Position numbers and translations under genes: made by a program. Positions 54,287-64,000 of a stretch of 64,000 bases of DNA are shown here, one piece after another. The first letter of the stretch is position 1, and every line of letters starts with the position of its first letter. The stretch covers positions 682,001-746,000 of the forward strand of contig CALSFV010000652.1 of NCBI GenBank assembly GCA_943737045.1, read 5' to 3'. The DNA is from Parapristionchus giblindavisi. Its lineage: Eukaryota > Nematoda > Chromadorea > Rhabditida > Diplogasteridae. The notes beneath the pieces were generated by a model, which was not told where the DNA came from, searched no databases, and saw nothing but the letters and a program-made list of their open reading frames with translations.

Positions 54287-56537
54287 AATTTATCTTTCAG
54301 TACTCTCTGTTTCTGGTACAAAACAGTTCGTTACAAGTCAAATTGGCAATGATACTCAGCGAGTGATATACTATGTGAAAGAGGAAAAAATTCTGAATGA
54401 GACACACTTTAGGTCATGTCAATCTGTAATATTTTACTGCTGCTATAATGATCGAAGTACAAAAGTAGCTTTTACTCTGATATGATCAAGATAACTTGAG
54501 AAATTTGAAAATGAAAATGAAACCTATCGTGTCATATACCAAATGAAAGAGCGAAAAATGCTGAATGAGATGGACTATTTCAAAGTGGTCAGTACGGCCA
54601 ATATTTTTAAATTTATCTTTCAGTACTCTCTGTTTTTGGTACAAAACAGTTCGTTACAAGTCAAATTGGCAATGATACTCAGCGAGTGATATACTATGTG
54701 AAAGAGGAAAAAATTCTGAATGAGACACACTTCAGTTCATGTCGATCTGTAATATTTTACTGCTGCTATAATGATCGAAGTACAAAAGTAGCTTTTACTC
54801 TGATATGATCAAGATAACTTGAGAAATTTGAAAATGAAAATGAAACCTATCGTGCCATATACCAAATGAAAGAGCGAAAAATTCTGAATAAGATAAACTA
54901 TTTCAAAGTGGTCACTACGGCCAATATGTAAATTTATCTTTCAGTACTCTCTGTTTTTGGTACAAAACAGTTCTTTACAAGTCAAATTGGCAATGATACT
55001 CAGCGAGTGATATACTATGTGAAAGAGGAAAAAATTCTGAATGAGACACACTTCAGGTCATGTCGATCTGTAATATTTTACTGCTGCTATAATGATCGAA
55101 GTACAAAAGTAGCTTTTACTCTGATATGATCAAGATAACTTGAGAATATTGAAAATGAAAATGAAACCTATCGTGTCATATACCAAATGAAAGAGCGAAA
55201 AATTCTGAATAAGATAAACTATTTCAAAGTGGTCAGTACGGCCAATATGTAAATTTATCTTTCAGTACTCTCTGTTTCTGGTACAAAACAGTTCGCTACA
55301 AGTCAAATTGTCAATGATACTCAGCGAGTGATATACTATGTGAAAGAGGAAAAAATTCTGAATGAGACACACTTTAGGTCATGTCAATCTGTAATATTTT
55401 ACTGCTGCTATAATGATCGAAGTACAAAAGTAGCTTTTACTCTGATATGATCAAGATAACTTGAGAAATTTGAAAATGAAAATGAAACCTATCGTGTCAT
55501 ATACCAAATGAAAGAGCGAAAAATGCTGAATGAGATGGACTATTTCAAAGTGGTCAGTACGGCCAATATTTTTAAATTTATCTTTCAGTACTCTCTGTTT
55601 TTGGTACAAAACAGTTCGTTACAAGTCAAATTGGCAATGATACTCAGCGAGTGATATACTATGTGAAAGAGGAAAAAATTCTGAATGAGACACACTTCAG
55701 TTCATGTCGATCTGTAATATTTTACTGCTGCTATAATGATCGAAGTACAAAAGTAGCTTTTACTCTGATATGATCAAGATAACTTGAGAAATTTGAAAAT
55801 GAAAATGAAACCTATCGTGCCATATACCAAATGAAAGAGCGAAAAATTCTGAATAAGATAAACTATTTCAAAGTGGTCACTACGGCCAATATGTAAATTT
55901 ATCTTTCAGTACTCTCTGTTTTTGGTACAAAACAGTTCTTTACAAGTCAAATTGGCAATGATACTCAGCGAGTGATATACTATGTGAAAGAGGAAAAAAT
56001 TCTGAATGAGACACACTTCAGGTCATGTCGATCTGTAATATTTTACTGCTGCTATAATGATCGAAGTACAAAAGTAGCTTTTACTCTGATATGATCAAGA
56101 TAACTTGAGAATATTGAAAATGAAAATGAAACCTATCGTGTCATATACCAAATGAAAGAGCGAAAAATTCTGAATAAGATAAACTATTTCAAAGTGGTCA
56201 GTACGGCCAATATGTAAATTTATCTTTCAGTACTCTCTGTTTCTGGTACAAAACAGTTCGCTACAAGTCAAATTGTCAATGATACTCAGCGAGTGATATA
56301 CTATGTGAAAGAGGAAAAAATTCTGAATGAGACACACTTCAGGTCATGTCGATCTGTAATATTTTACTGCTGCTATAATGATCGAAGTACAAAAGTAGCT
56401 TTTACTCTGATATGATCAAGATAACTTGAGAAATTTGAAAATGAATATGAAACCTATCGTGTCATATACCAAATGAAAGAGCGAAAAATTCTGAATAAGA
56501 TGAACTATTTCAAAGTGGTCACTACGGCCAATATGTA
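54287..56537. repeat. 965-bp trimer HOR with a 323-bp member
   Basis: A 323-bp copy, a CAGTTCATG copy ending CGTGCCATATACC, and a GTTCTTTACAAG copy ending with the rare GAGAATATTG. The series runs 54287, 54610, 54931, then 55252, 55575, 55896, and a fragment at 56217. The period is 965 bp because one member is 323 bp. The second and third leading copies also have GTTCGCTACAAG (near 55292 and 56257). Neither GAGAATATTG nor GTTCGCTAC appears elsewhere, so this is a local amplification. Confidence 0.88.
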
Positions 56538-58786
56538 AATTTATCTTTCAGTACTCTCTGTTTTTGGTACAAAACAGTTCGTTACAAGTCAAATTGGCAA
56601 TGATACTCAGCGAGTGATATACTATGTGAAAGAGGAAAAAATTCTGAATGAGACACACTTCAGGTCATGTCGATCTGTAATATTTTACTGCTGCTATAAT
56701 GATCGAAGTACAAAAGTAGCTTTTACTCTGATATGATCAAGATAACTTGAGAAAATTGAAAATGAAAATGAAACCTATCGTGTCATATACCAAATGAAAG
56801 AGCGAAAAATTCTGAATAAGATAAACTATTTCAAAGTGGTCAGTACGGCCAATATGTAAATTTATCTTTCAGTACTCTCTGTTTCTGGTACAAAACAGTT
56901 CGTTACAAGTCAAATTGTCAATGATACTCAGCGAGTGATATACTATGTGAAAGAGGAAAAAATTCTGAATGAGACACACTTCAGGTCATGTCGATCTGTA
57001 ATATTTTACTGCTGCTATAATGATCGAAGTACAAAAGTAGCTTTTACTCTGATATGATCAAGATAACTTGAGAAATTTGAAAATGAATACGAAACCTATC
57101 GTGTCATATACCAAATGAAAGAGCGAAAAATTCTGAATAAGATGAACTATTTCAAAGTGGTAAGTACGGCCAATATGTAAATTTATCTTTCAGTACTCTC
57201 TGTTTTTGGTACAAAACAGTTCGTTACAAGTCAAATTGGCAATGATACTCAGCGAGTGATATACTATGTGAAAGAGGAAAAAATTCTGAATGAGACACAC
57301 TTCAGGTCATGTCAATCTGTAATATTTTACTGCTGCTATAATGATCGAAGTACAAAAGTAGCTTTTACTCTGATATGATCAAGATAACTTGAGAAATGTG
57401 AAAATGAAAATGAAACCTATCGTGTCATATACCAAATGAAAGAGCGAAAAATTCTGAATAAGATAAACTATTTCAATGTGGTCACTACGGCCAATATGTA
57501 AATTTATCTTTCGGTACTCTCTGTTTTTGGTACAAAACAGTTCGTTACAAGTCAAATTGGCAATGATACTCAGCGAGTGATATACTATGTGAAAGAGGAA
57601 AAAATTCTGAATGAGACACGCTTCAGGTCATGTCGATCTGTAATATTTTACTGCTGCTATAATGATCGAAGTACAAAAGTAGCTTTTACTCTGATATGAT
57701 CAAGATAACTTAAGAAATTTGAAAATGAAAATGAAACCTATCGTGTCATATACCAAATGAAAGAGCGAAAAATTCTGAATAAGATGAACTATTTCAAAGT
57801 GGTCAGTACGGCCAATATTTTTAAATTTATCTTTCAGTACTCTCTGTTTTTGGTACAAAACAGTTCGTTACAAGTCAAATTGTAAATGACACTCAGCAAG
57901 TGATATAGTATGTGAAAGAGGAAAAAATTCTGAATGAGACACACTTCAGGTCATGTCGATCTATAATATTTTACTGCTGCTATAATGATCGAAGTACAAA
58001 AGTAGCTTTTACTCTGATATGATCAAGATAACTTGAGAAATGTGAAAATGAAAATGAAACCTATCGTGTCATATACCAAATGAAAGAGCGAAAATTTCTG
58101 AATAAGATAAACTATTTCAAAGTGGTCAGTACGGCCAATATGTAAATTTATCTTTCAGTACTCTCTGTTTCTGGTACAAAACAGTTCGTTACAAGTCAAA
58201 TTGGCAATGATACTCAGCGAGTGATATACTATGTGAAAGAGGAAAAAATTCTGAATGAGACACACTTTAGGTCATGTCGATCTGTAATATTTTACTGCTG
58301 CTATAATGATCGAAGTACAAAAGTAGCTTTTACTCTGATATGATCAAGATAACTTGAGAAATTTGAAAATGAAAATGAAACCTATCGTGCCATATACCAA
58401 ATGAAAGAGCGAAAAATTCTGAATAAGATAAACTATTTCAAAGTGGTCACTACGGCCAATATGTAAATTTATCTTTCAGTACTCTCTGTTTTTGGTACAA
58501 AACAGTTCGTTACAAGTCAAATTGGCAATGATACTCAGCGAGTGATATACTATGTGAAAGAGGAAAAAATTCTGAATGAGACACACTTCAGGTCATGTCA
58601 ATCTGTAATATTTTACTGCTGCTATAATGATCGAAGTACAAAAGTAGCTTTTACTCTGATATGATCAAGATAACTTGAGAAATGTGAAAATGAAAATGAA
58701 ACCTATCGTGTCATATACCAAATGAAAGAGCGAAAAATTCTGAATAAGATAAACTATTTCAAAGTGGTCACTACGGCCAATATGTA
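56538..58786. repeat. Mosaic region leading into D3
   Basis: B copies (56538, 56859, 57180) with single oddities (GAGAAAATTG near 56750, GAATACGAAACC near 57085) lead to a 323-bp copy (57501) of the ACACGCTTC sub-type that also has CTTAAGAAATTTG near 57708. An A'-like copy with CAGTAC (57824), a CACTTTAGG copy (58145) and a B copy (58466) follow. The order reads as pieces of the D segment joined in a new way. Confidence 0.8.
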
Positions 58787-61035
58787 AATTTATCTTTCAG
58801 TACTCTCTGTTATTGGTACAAAACAGTTCGTTAAAAGTCAAATTGGCAATGATACTCAGCGAGTGATATACTATGTGAAAGAGAAAAAAATTCTGAATGA
58901 GACACACTTCAGGTCATGTCAATCTGTAATATTTTACTGCTGCTATAATGATCGAAGTACAAAAGTAGCTTTTACTCTGATATGATCAAGATAACTTGAG
59001 AAATGTGAAAATGAAAATGAAACCTATCGTGTCATATACCAAATGAAAGAGCGAAAAATTCTGAATAAGATAAACTATTTCAATGTGGTCACTACGGCCA
59101 ATATGTAAATTTATCTTTCGGTACTCTCTGTTTTTGGTACAAAACAGTTCGTTACAAGTCAAATTGGCAATGATACTCAGCGAGTGATATACTATGTGAA
59201 AGAGGAAAAAATTCTGAATGAGACACGCTTCAGGTCATGTCGATCTGTAATATTTTACTGCTGCTATAATGATCGAAGTACAAAAGTAGCTTTTACTCTG
59301 ATATGATCAAGATAACTTGAGAAATTTGAAAATGAAAATGAAACCTATCGTGTCATATACCAAATGAAAGAGCGAAAAATTCTGAATAAGATGAACTATT
59401 TCAAAGTGGTCAGTACGGCCAATATTTTTAAATTTATCTTTCAGTACTCTCTGTTTTTGGTACAAAACAGTTCGTTACAAGTCAAATTGGCAATGATACT
59501 CAGCGAGTGATAAACTATGTGAAAGAGGAAAAAATTCTGAATGAGACACACTTCAGGTCATGTCAATCTGTAATATTTTACTGCTGCTATAAAGATCGAA
59601 GTACAAAAGTAGCTTTTACTCTGATATGATCAAGATAACTTGAGAAATTTGAAAATGAAAATGAAACCTATCGTGTCATATACCAAATGAAAGAGCGAAA
59701 AATTCTGAATAAGATAAACTATTTCAATGTGGTCAGTACGGCCAATATGTAAATTTATCTTTCTGTACTCTCTGTTTTTGGTACAAAACAGTTCGTTACA
59801 AGTCAAATTGTAAATGACACTCAGCAAGTGATATAGTATGTGAAAGAGGAAAAAATTCTGAATGAGACACACTTCAGGTCATGTCGATCTATAATATTTT
59901 ACTGCTGCTATAATGATCGAAGTACAAAAGTAGCTTTTACTCTGATATGATCAAGATAACTTGAGAAATGTGAAAATGAAAATGAAACCTATCGTGTCAT
60001 ATACCAAATGAAAGAGCGAAAATTTCTGAATAAGATAAACTATTTTAAAGTGGTCAGTACGGCCAATATGTAAATTTATCTTTCAGTACTCTCTGTTTCT
60101 GGTACAAAACAGTTCGTTACAAGTCAAATTGGCAATGATACTCAGCGAGTGATATACTATGTGAAAGAGGAAAAAATTCTGAATGAGACACACTTTAGGT
60201 CATGTCGATCTGTAATATTTTACTGCTGCTATAATGATCGAAGTACAAAAGTAGCTTTTACTCTGATATGATCAAGATAACTTGAGAAATGTGAAAATGA
60301 AAATGAAACCTATCGTGTCATATACCAAATGAAAGAGCGAAAAATTCTGAATAAGATAAACTATTTCAAAGTGGTCACTACGGCCAATATGTAAATTTAT
60401 CTTTCAGTACTCTCTGTTTTTGGTACAAAACAGTTCGTTACAAGTCAAATTGGCAATGATACTCAGCGAGTGATATACTATGTGAAAGAGAAAAAAATTC
60501 TGAATGAGACACACTTCAGGTCATGTCAATCTGTAATATTTTACTGCTGCTATAATGATCGAAGTACAAAAGTAGCTTTTACTCTGATATGATCAAGATA
60601 ACTTGAGAAATGTGAAAATGAAAATGAAACCTATCGTGTCATATACCAAATGAAAGAGCGAAAAATTCTGAATAAGATAAACTATTTCAATGTGGTCAGT
60701 ACGGCCAATATGTAAATTTATCTTTCGGTACTCTCTGTTTTTGGTACAAAACAGTTCGTTACAAGTCAAATTGTCAATGACACTCAGCAAGTGATATAGT
60801 ATGTGAAAGAGGAAAAAATTCTGAATGAGACACACTTCAGGTCATGTCGATCTGTAATATTTTACTGCTGCTATAATGATCGAAGTACAAAAGTAGCTTT
60901 TACTCTGATATGATCAAGATAACTTGAGAAATTTGAAAATGAAAATGAAACCTATCGTGCCATATACCAAATGAAAGAGCGAAAAATTCTGAATAAGATA
61001 AACTATTTCAAAGTGGTCAGTACGGCCAATATGTA
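58787..61035. repeat. Segment D3, reduced third copy of D1 (7 monomers)
   Basis: Order: GTTAAAAGTC copy (58831; here with GTTATTGG), 323-bp copy (59108), one GATAAACTATG/AAAGATCG copy (59431), TTCTGTAC A' copy (59752), CACTTTAGG copy (60073), AGAGAAAAAAATTC copy (60394), type A (60715). Relative to D1 it lacks one of the two AAAGATCG copies and one A'/B dimer. CTATTTTAAAG near 60049 is a private change also seen near 34020 in D2. Confidence 0.88.
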
Positions 61036-62321
61036 AATTTATCTTTCAGTACTCTCTGTTTCTGGTACAAAACAGTTCGTTACAAGTCAAATTGTCAATG
61101 AAACTCAGCGAGTGATATACTATGTGAAAGAGGAAAAAATTCTGAATGAGACACACTTCAGGTCATGTCGATCTGTAATATTTTACTGCTGCTATAATGA
61201 TCGAAGTACAAAAGTAGCTTTTACTCTGATATGATCAAGGTAACTTGAGAAATTTGAAAATGAATATGAAACCTATCGTGTCATATACCAAATGAAAGAG
61301 CGAAAAATTCTGAATAAGGTGAACTATTTCAACGTGGTCACTACGGCCAATATGTAAATTTATCTTTCAGTACTCTCTGTTTTTGGTACAAAACAGTTCG
61401 TTACAAGTCAAATTGGCAATGATACTCAGCGAGTGATATACTATGTGAAAGAGGAAAAAATTCTGAATGAGACACACTTCAGGCCATGTCGATCTGTAAT
61501 ATTTTACTGCTGCTATAATGATCGAAGTACAAAAGTAGCTTTTACTCTGATATGATCAAGATAACTTGAGAAATTTGAAAATGAAAATGAAACCTATCGT
61601 GTCATATACCAAATGAAAGAGCGAAAAATGCTGAATGAGATGGACTATTTCAAAGTGGTCAGTACGGCCAATATTTTTAAATTTATCTTTCAGTACTCTC
61701 TGTTTTTGGTACAAAACAGTTCGTTACAAGTCAAATTGGCAATGATACTCAGCGAGTGATATACTATGTGAAAGAGGAAAAAATTCTGAATGAGACACAC
61801 TTCAGGTCATGTCAATCTTTAATATTTTACTGCTGCTATAATGATCGAAGTACAAAAGTAGCTTTTACTCTGATATGATCAAGATAACTTGAGAAATGTG
61901 AAAATGAAAATGAAACCTATCGTGTCATATACCAAATGAAAGAGCGAAAAATTCTGAATAAAATAAACTATTTCAAAGTGGTCACTACGGCCAATATGTA
62001 AATTTATCTTTCAGTACTCTCTGTTTTTGGTACAAAACAGTTCGTTACAAGTCAAATTGGCAATGATACTCAGCGAGTGATATACTATGTGAAAGAGAAA
62101 AAAATTCTGAATGAGACACACTTCAGGTCATGTCAATCTGTAATATTTTACTGCTGCTATAATGATCGAAGTACAAAAGTAGCTTTTACTCTGATATGAT
62201 CAAGATAACTTGAGAAATGTGAAAATGAAAATGAAACCTATCGTGTCATATACCAAATGAAAGAGCGAAAAATTCTGAATAAGATAAACTATTTCAATGT
62301 GGTCAGTACGGCCAATATGTA
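61036..62321. repeat. Type C, shortened CAGGCCATG/323-bp hybrid, and two B monomers
   Basis: Type C (61036) is followed by a copy (61357-61679) that begins as a CAGGCCATG monomer and ends with ATGCTGAATGAGATGGAC and TTTTT, fusing two monomers that are separate at 37907 and 38229. Then come a B copy with CAATCTTTAAT near 61815 and an AGAGAAAAAAATTC copy (62001). TTTCAACGTGG near 61328 is a private change. Confidence 0.85.
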
Positions 62322-64000
62322 AATTTATCTTTCGGTACTCTCTGTTTTTGGTACAAAACAGTTCGTTACAAGTCAAATTGTCAATGACACTCAGCAAGTG
62401 ATATAGTATGTGAAAGAGGAAAAAATTCTGAATGAGACACACTTCAGGTCATGTCGATCTGTAATATTTTACTGCTGCTATAATGATCGAAGTACAAAAG
62501 TAGCTTTTACTCTGATATGATCAAGATAACTTGAGAAATTTGAAAATGAAAATGAAACCTATCGTGCCATATACCAAATGAAAGAGCGAAAAATTCTGAA
62601 TAAGATAAACTATTTCAAAGTGGTCACTACGGCCAATATGTAAATTTATCTTTCAGTACTCTCTGTTTTTGGTACAAAACAGTTCGTTACAAGTCAAATT
62701 GGCAATGATACTCAGCGAGTGATATACTATGTGAAAGAGGAAAAAATTCTGAATGAGACACACTTCAGGTCATGTCGATCTGTAATATTTTACTGCTGCT
62801 ATAATGATCGAAGTACAAAAGTAGCTTTTACTCTGATATGATCAAGATAACTTGAGAAATTTGAAAATGAAAATGAAACCTATCGTGTCATATACCAAAT
62901 GAAAGAGCGAAAAATTCTGAATAAGATAAACTATTTCAAAGTGGTCAGTACGGCCAATATGTAAATTTATCTTTCAGTACTCTCTGTTTCTGGTACAAAA
63001 CAGTTCGTTACAAGTCAAATTGTCAATGAAACTCAGCGAGTGATATACTATGTGAAAGAGGAAAAAATTCTGAATGAGACACACTTCAGGTCATGTCGAT
63101 CTGTAATATTTTACTGCTGCTATAATGATCGAAGTACAAAAGTAGCTTTTACTCTGATATGATCAAGGTAACTTGAGAAATTTGAAAATGAATATGAAAC
63201 CTATCGTGTCATATACCAAATGAAAGAGCGAAAAATTCTGAATAAGGTGAACTATTTCAAAGTGGTCACTACGGCCAATATGTAAATTTATCTTTCAGTA
63301 CTCTCTGTTTTTGGTACAAAACAGTTCGTTACAAGTCAAATTGGCAATGATACTCAGCGAGTGATATACTATGTGAAAGAGGAAAAATTCTGAATGAGAC
63401 ACACTTCAGGCCATGTCGATCTGTAATATTTTACTGCTGCTATAATGATCGAAGTACAAAAGTAGCTTTTACTCTGATATGATCAAGATAACTTGAGAAA
63501 TTTGAAAATGAAAATGAAACCTATCGTGCCATATACCAAATGAAAGAGCGAAAAATTCTGAATAAGATAAACTATTTCAAAGTGGTCACTACGGCCAATA
63601 TGTAAATTTATCTTTCAGTACTCTCTGTTTTTGGTACAAAACAGTTCTTTACAAGTCAAATTGGCAATGATACTCAGCGAGTGATATACTATGTGAAAGA
63701 GGAAAAAATTCTGAATGAGACACACTTCAGGTCATGTCGATCTGTAATATTTTACTGCTGCTATAATGATCGAAGTACAAAAGTAGCTTTTACTCTGATA
63801 TGATCAAGATAACTTGAGAAATTTGAAAATGAAAATGAAACCTATCGTGTCATATACCAAATGAAAGAGCGAAAAATTCTGAATAAGATAAACTATTTCA
63901 AAGTGGTCAGTACGGCCAATATGTAAATTTATCTTTCAGTACTCTCTGTTTCTGGTACAAAACAGTTCGTTACAAGTCAAATTGTCAATGAAACTCAGCG
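62322..64000. repeat. Segment E3, third copy of the type A/trimer block, cut by the window end
   Basis: Type A, B, type C (62964), CAGGCCATG (63285-63604, 320 bp because one A is missing near 63385), GTTCTTTACAAG (63605), then a type C copy cut at 64000. The order equals 23460-25138 and 49151-50829, so the array evidently continues to the right in the same pattern. Confidence 0.9.

Larger units (their letters stand above)
1..64000. repeat. 321-bp satellite DNA array filling the window
   Basis: Every stretch is a copy of the same 321-bp unit, head to tail and in one orientation. With the unit starting at AATTTATCTTTC (base 1), starts fall at 1, 322, 643 and so on. Summing all length exceptions reproduces the phase at the right end (last partial unit at 63926), giving 199 full copies. 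No unique DNA or mobile element interrupts it, and both window ends lie inside the array. An exemplar unit is about 33% G+C. Arrays of this size and regularity are known from eukaryotic constitutive heterochromatin, often centromeric or pericentromeric; placing this one there is inference. Because 321 is a multiple of 3, each reading frame stays in phase between monomers, which creates many repeated spurious open frames. Confidence 0.98.

Noticed and set aside
1..64000. CRISPR-like regular repetition
   Set aside because: The whole 321-bp unit repeats; there are no short repeats separated by unique spacers and no cas genes.
1..64000. Transposon, LTR, tRNA or rRNA genes, telomere repeats
   Set aside because: I looked for departures from the 321-bp period and found only the small length variants listed; there is no room for any such element.
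1..64000. Assigning a species from the satellite
   Set aside because: I do not recognise the monomer as a named satellite family. AT-richness and unit length are not diagnostic, so I leave it at a eukaryote.

Overview
The whole window is one uninterrupted, head-to-tail satellite DNA array. With the unit phased so that it begins at base 1, I count 199 complete monomers plus a 75-base partial one (63926-64000). The unit is 321 bp. The only length exceptions I found are two adjacent 331-bp copies, thirteen 323-bp copies, one 322-bp copy and one 320-bp copy. All copies lie in the same orientation. I see no unique sequence, transposon, RNA gene or credible protein gene. An exemplar monomer is about 33% G+C by hand count. 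This points to a eukaryotic heterochromatic locus (centromeric, pericentromeric or subtelomeric). The species cannot be named from the sequence.

Four levels of structure are visible. (1) Each 321-bp unit is itself an old, diverged duplication: two related half-units are offset by about 168 and 153 bp. (2) Monomers fall into variant classes. Type A has CGGTAC at unit position 12, GTCAATGACACTCAGCAAG near position 58 and TATAG near 81. Type B has CAGTAC, GGCAATGATACTCAGCGAG and TATAC at those sites. Type A' is like A but has GTAAATGAC, with CTATAAT near 138. Type C is B-like with TTTCTGG and GTCAATGAAAC. (3) Variants recur in fixed order as higher-order repeats (HORs): a 963-bp trimer, a 1284/1286-bp tetramer, a 1926-bp hexamer and a 3854-bp super-unit (6+4+2 monomers). 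(4) Multi-kilobase blocks are repeated again across the window, with whole-monomer insertions and deletions between copies.

Layout: 1-9971 is a very uniform block of type A monomers with a short trimer HOR at its right end. 9972-12539 is a transition where B monomers first appear. 12219-17356 (block D1) recurs expanded at 30843-37585 (D2) and reduced at 58787-61035 (D3). 17357-20887 and 27633-30842 are trimer/hexamer territory. 20888-23459, 39836-41121, 43048-44333 and 46902-48187 are copies of the tetramer. 41122-49150 holds the super-unit series. 23460-27632, 49151-52360 and 62322-64000 are three copies of another block carrying a variable number of 963-bp trimers. The pattern is what unequal exchange and gene conversion produce in a satellite array. 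Nothing here functions as an operon or pathway.
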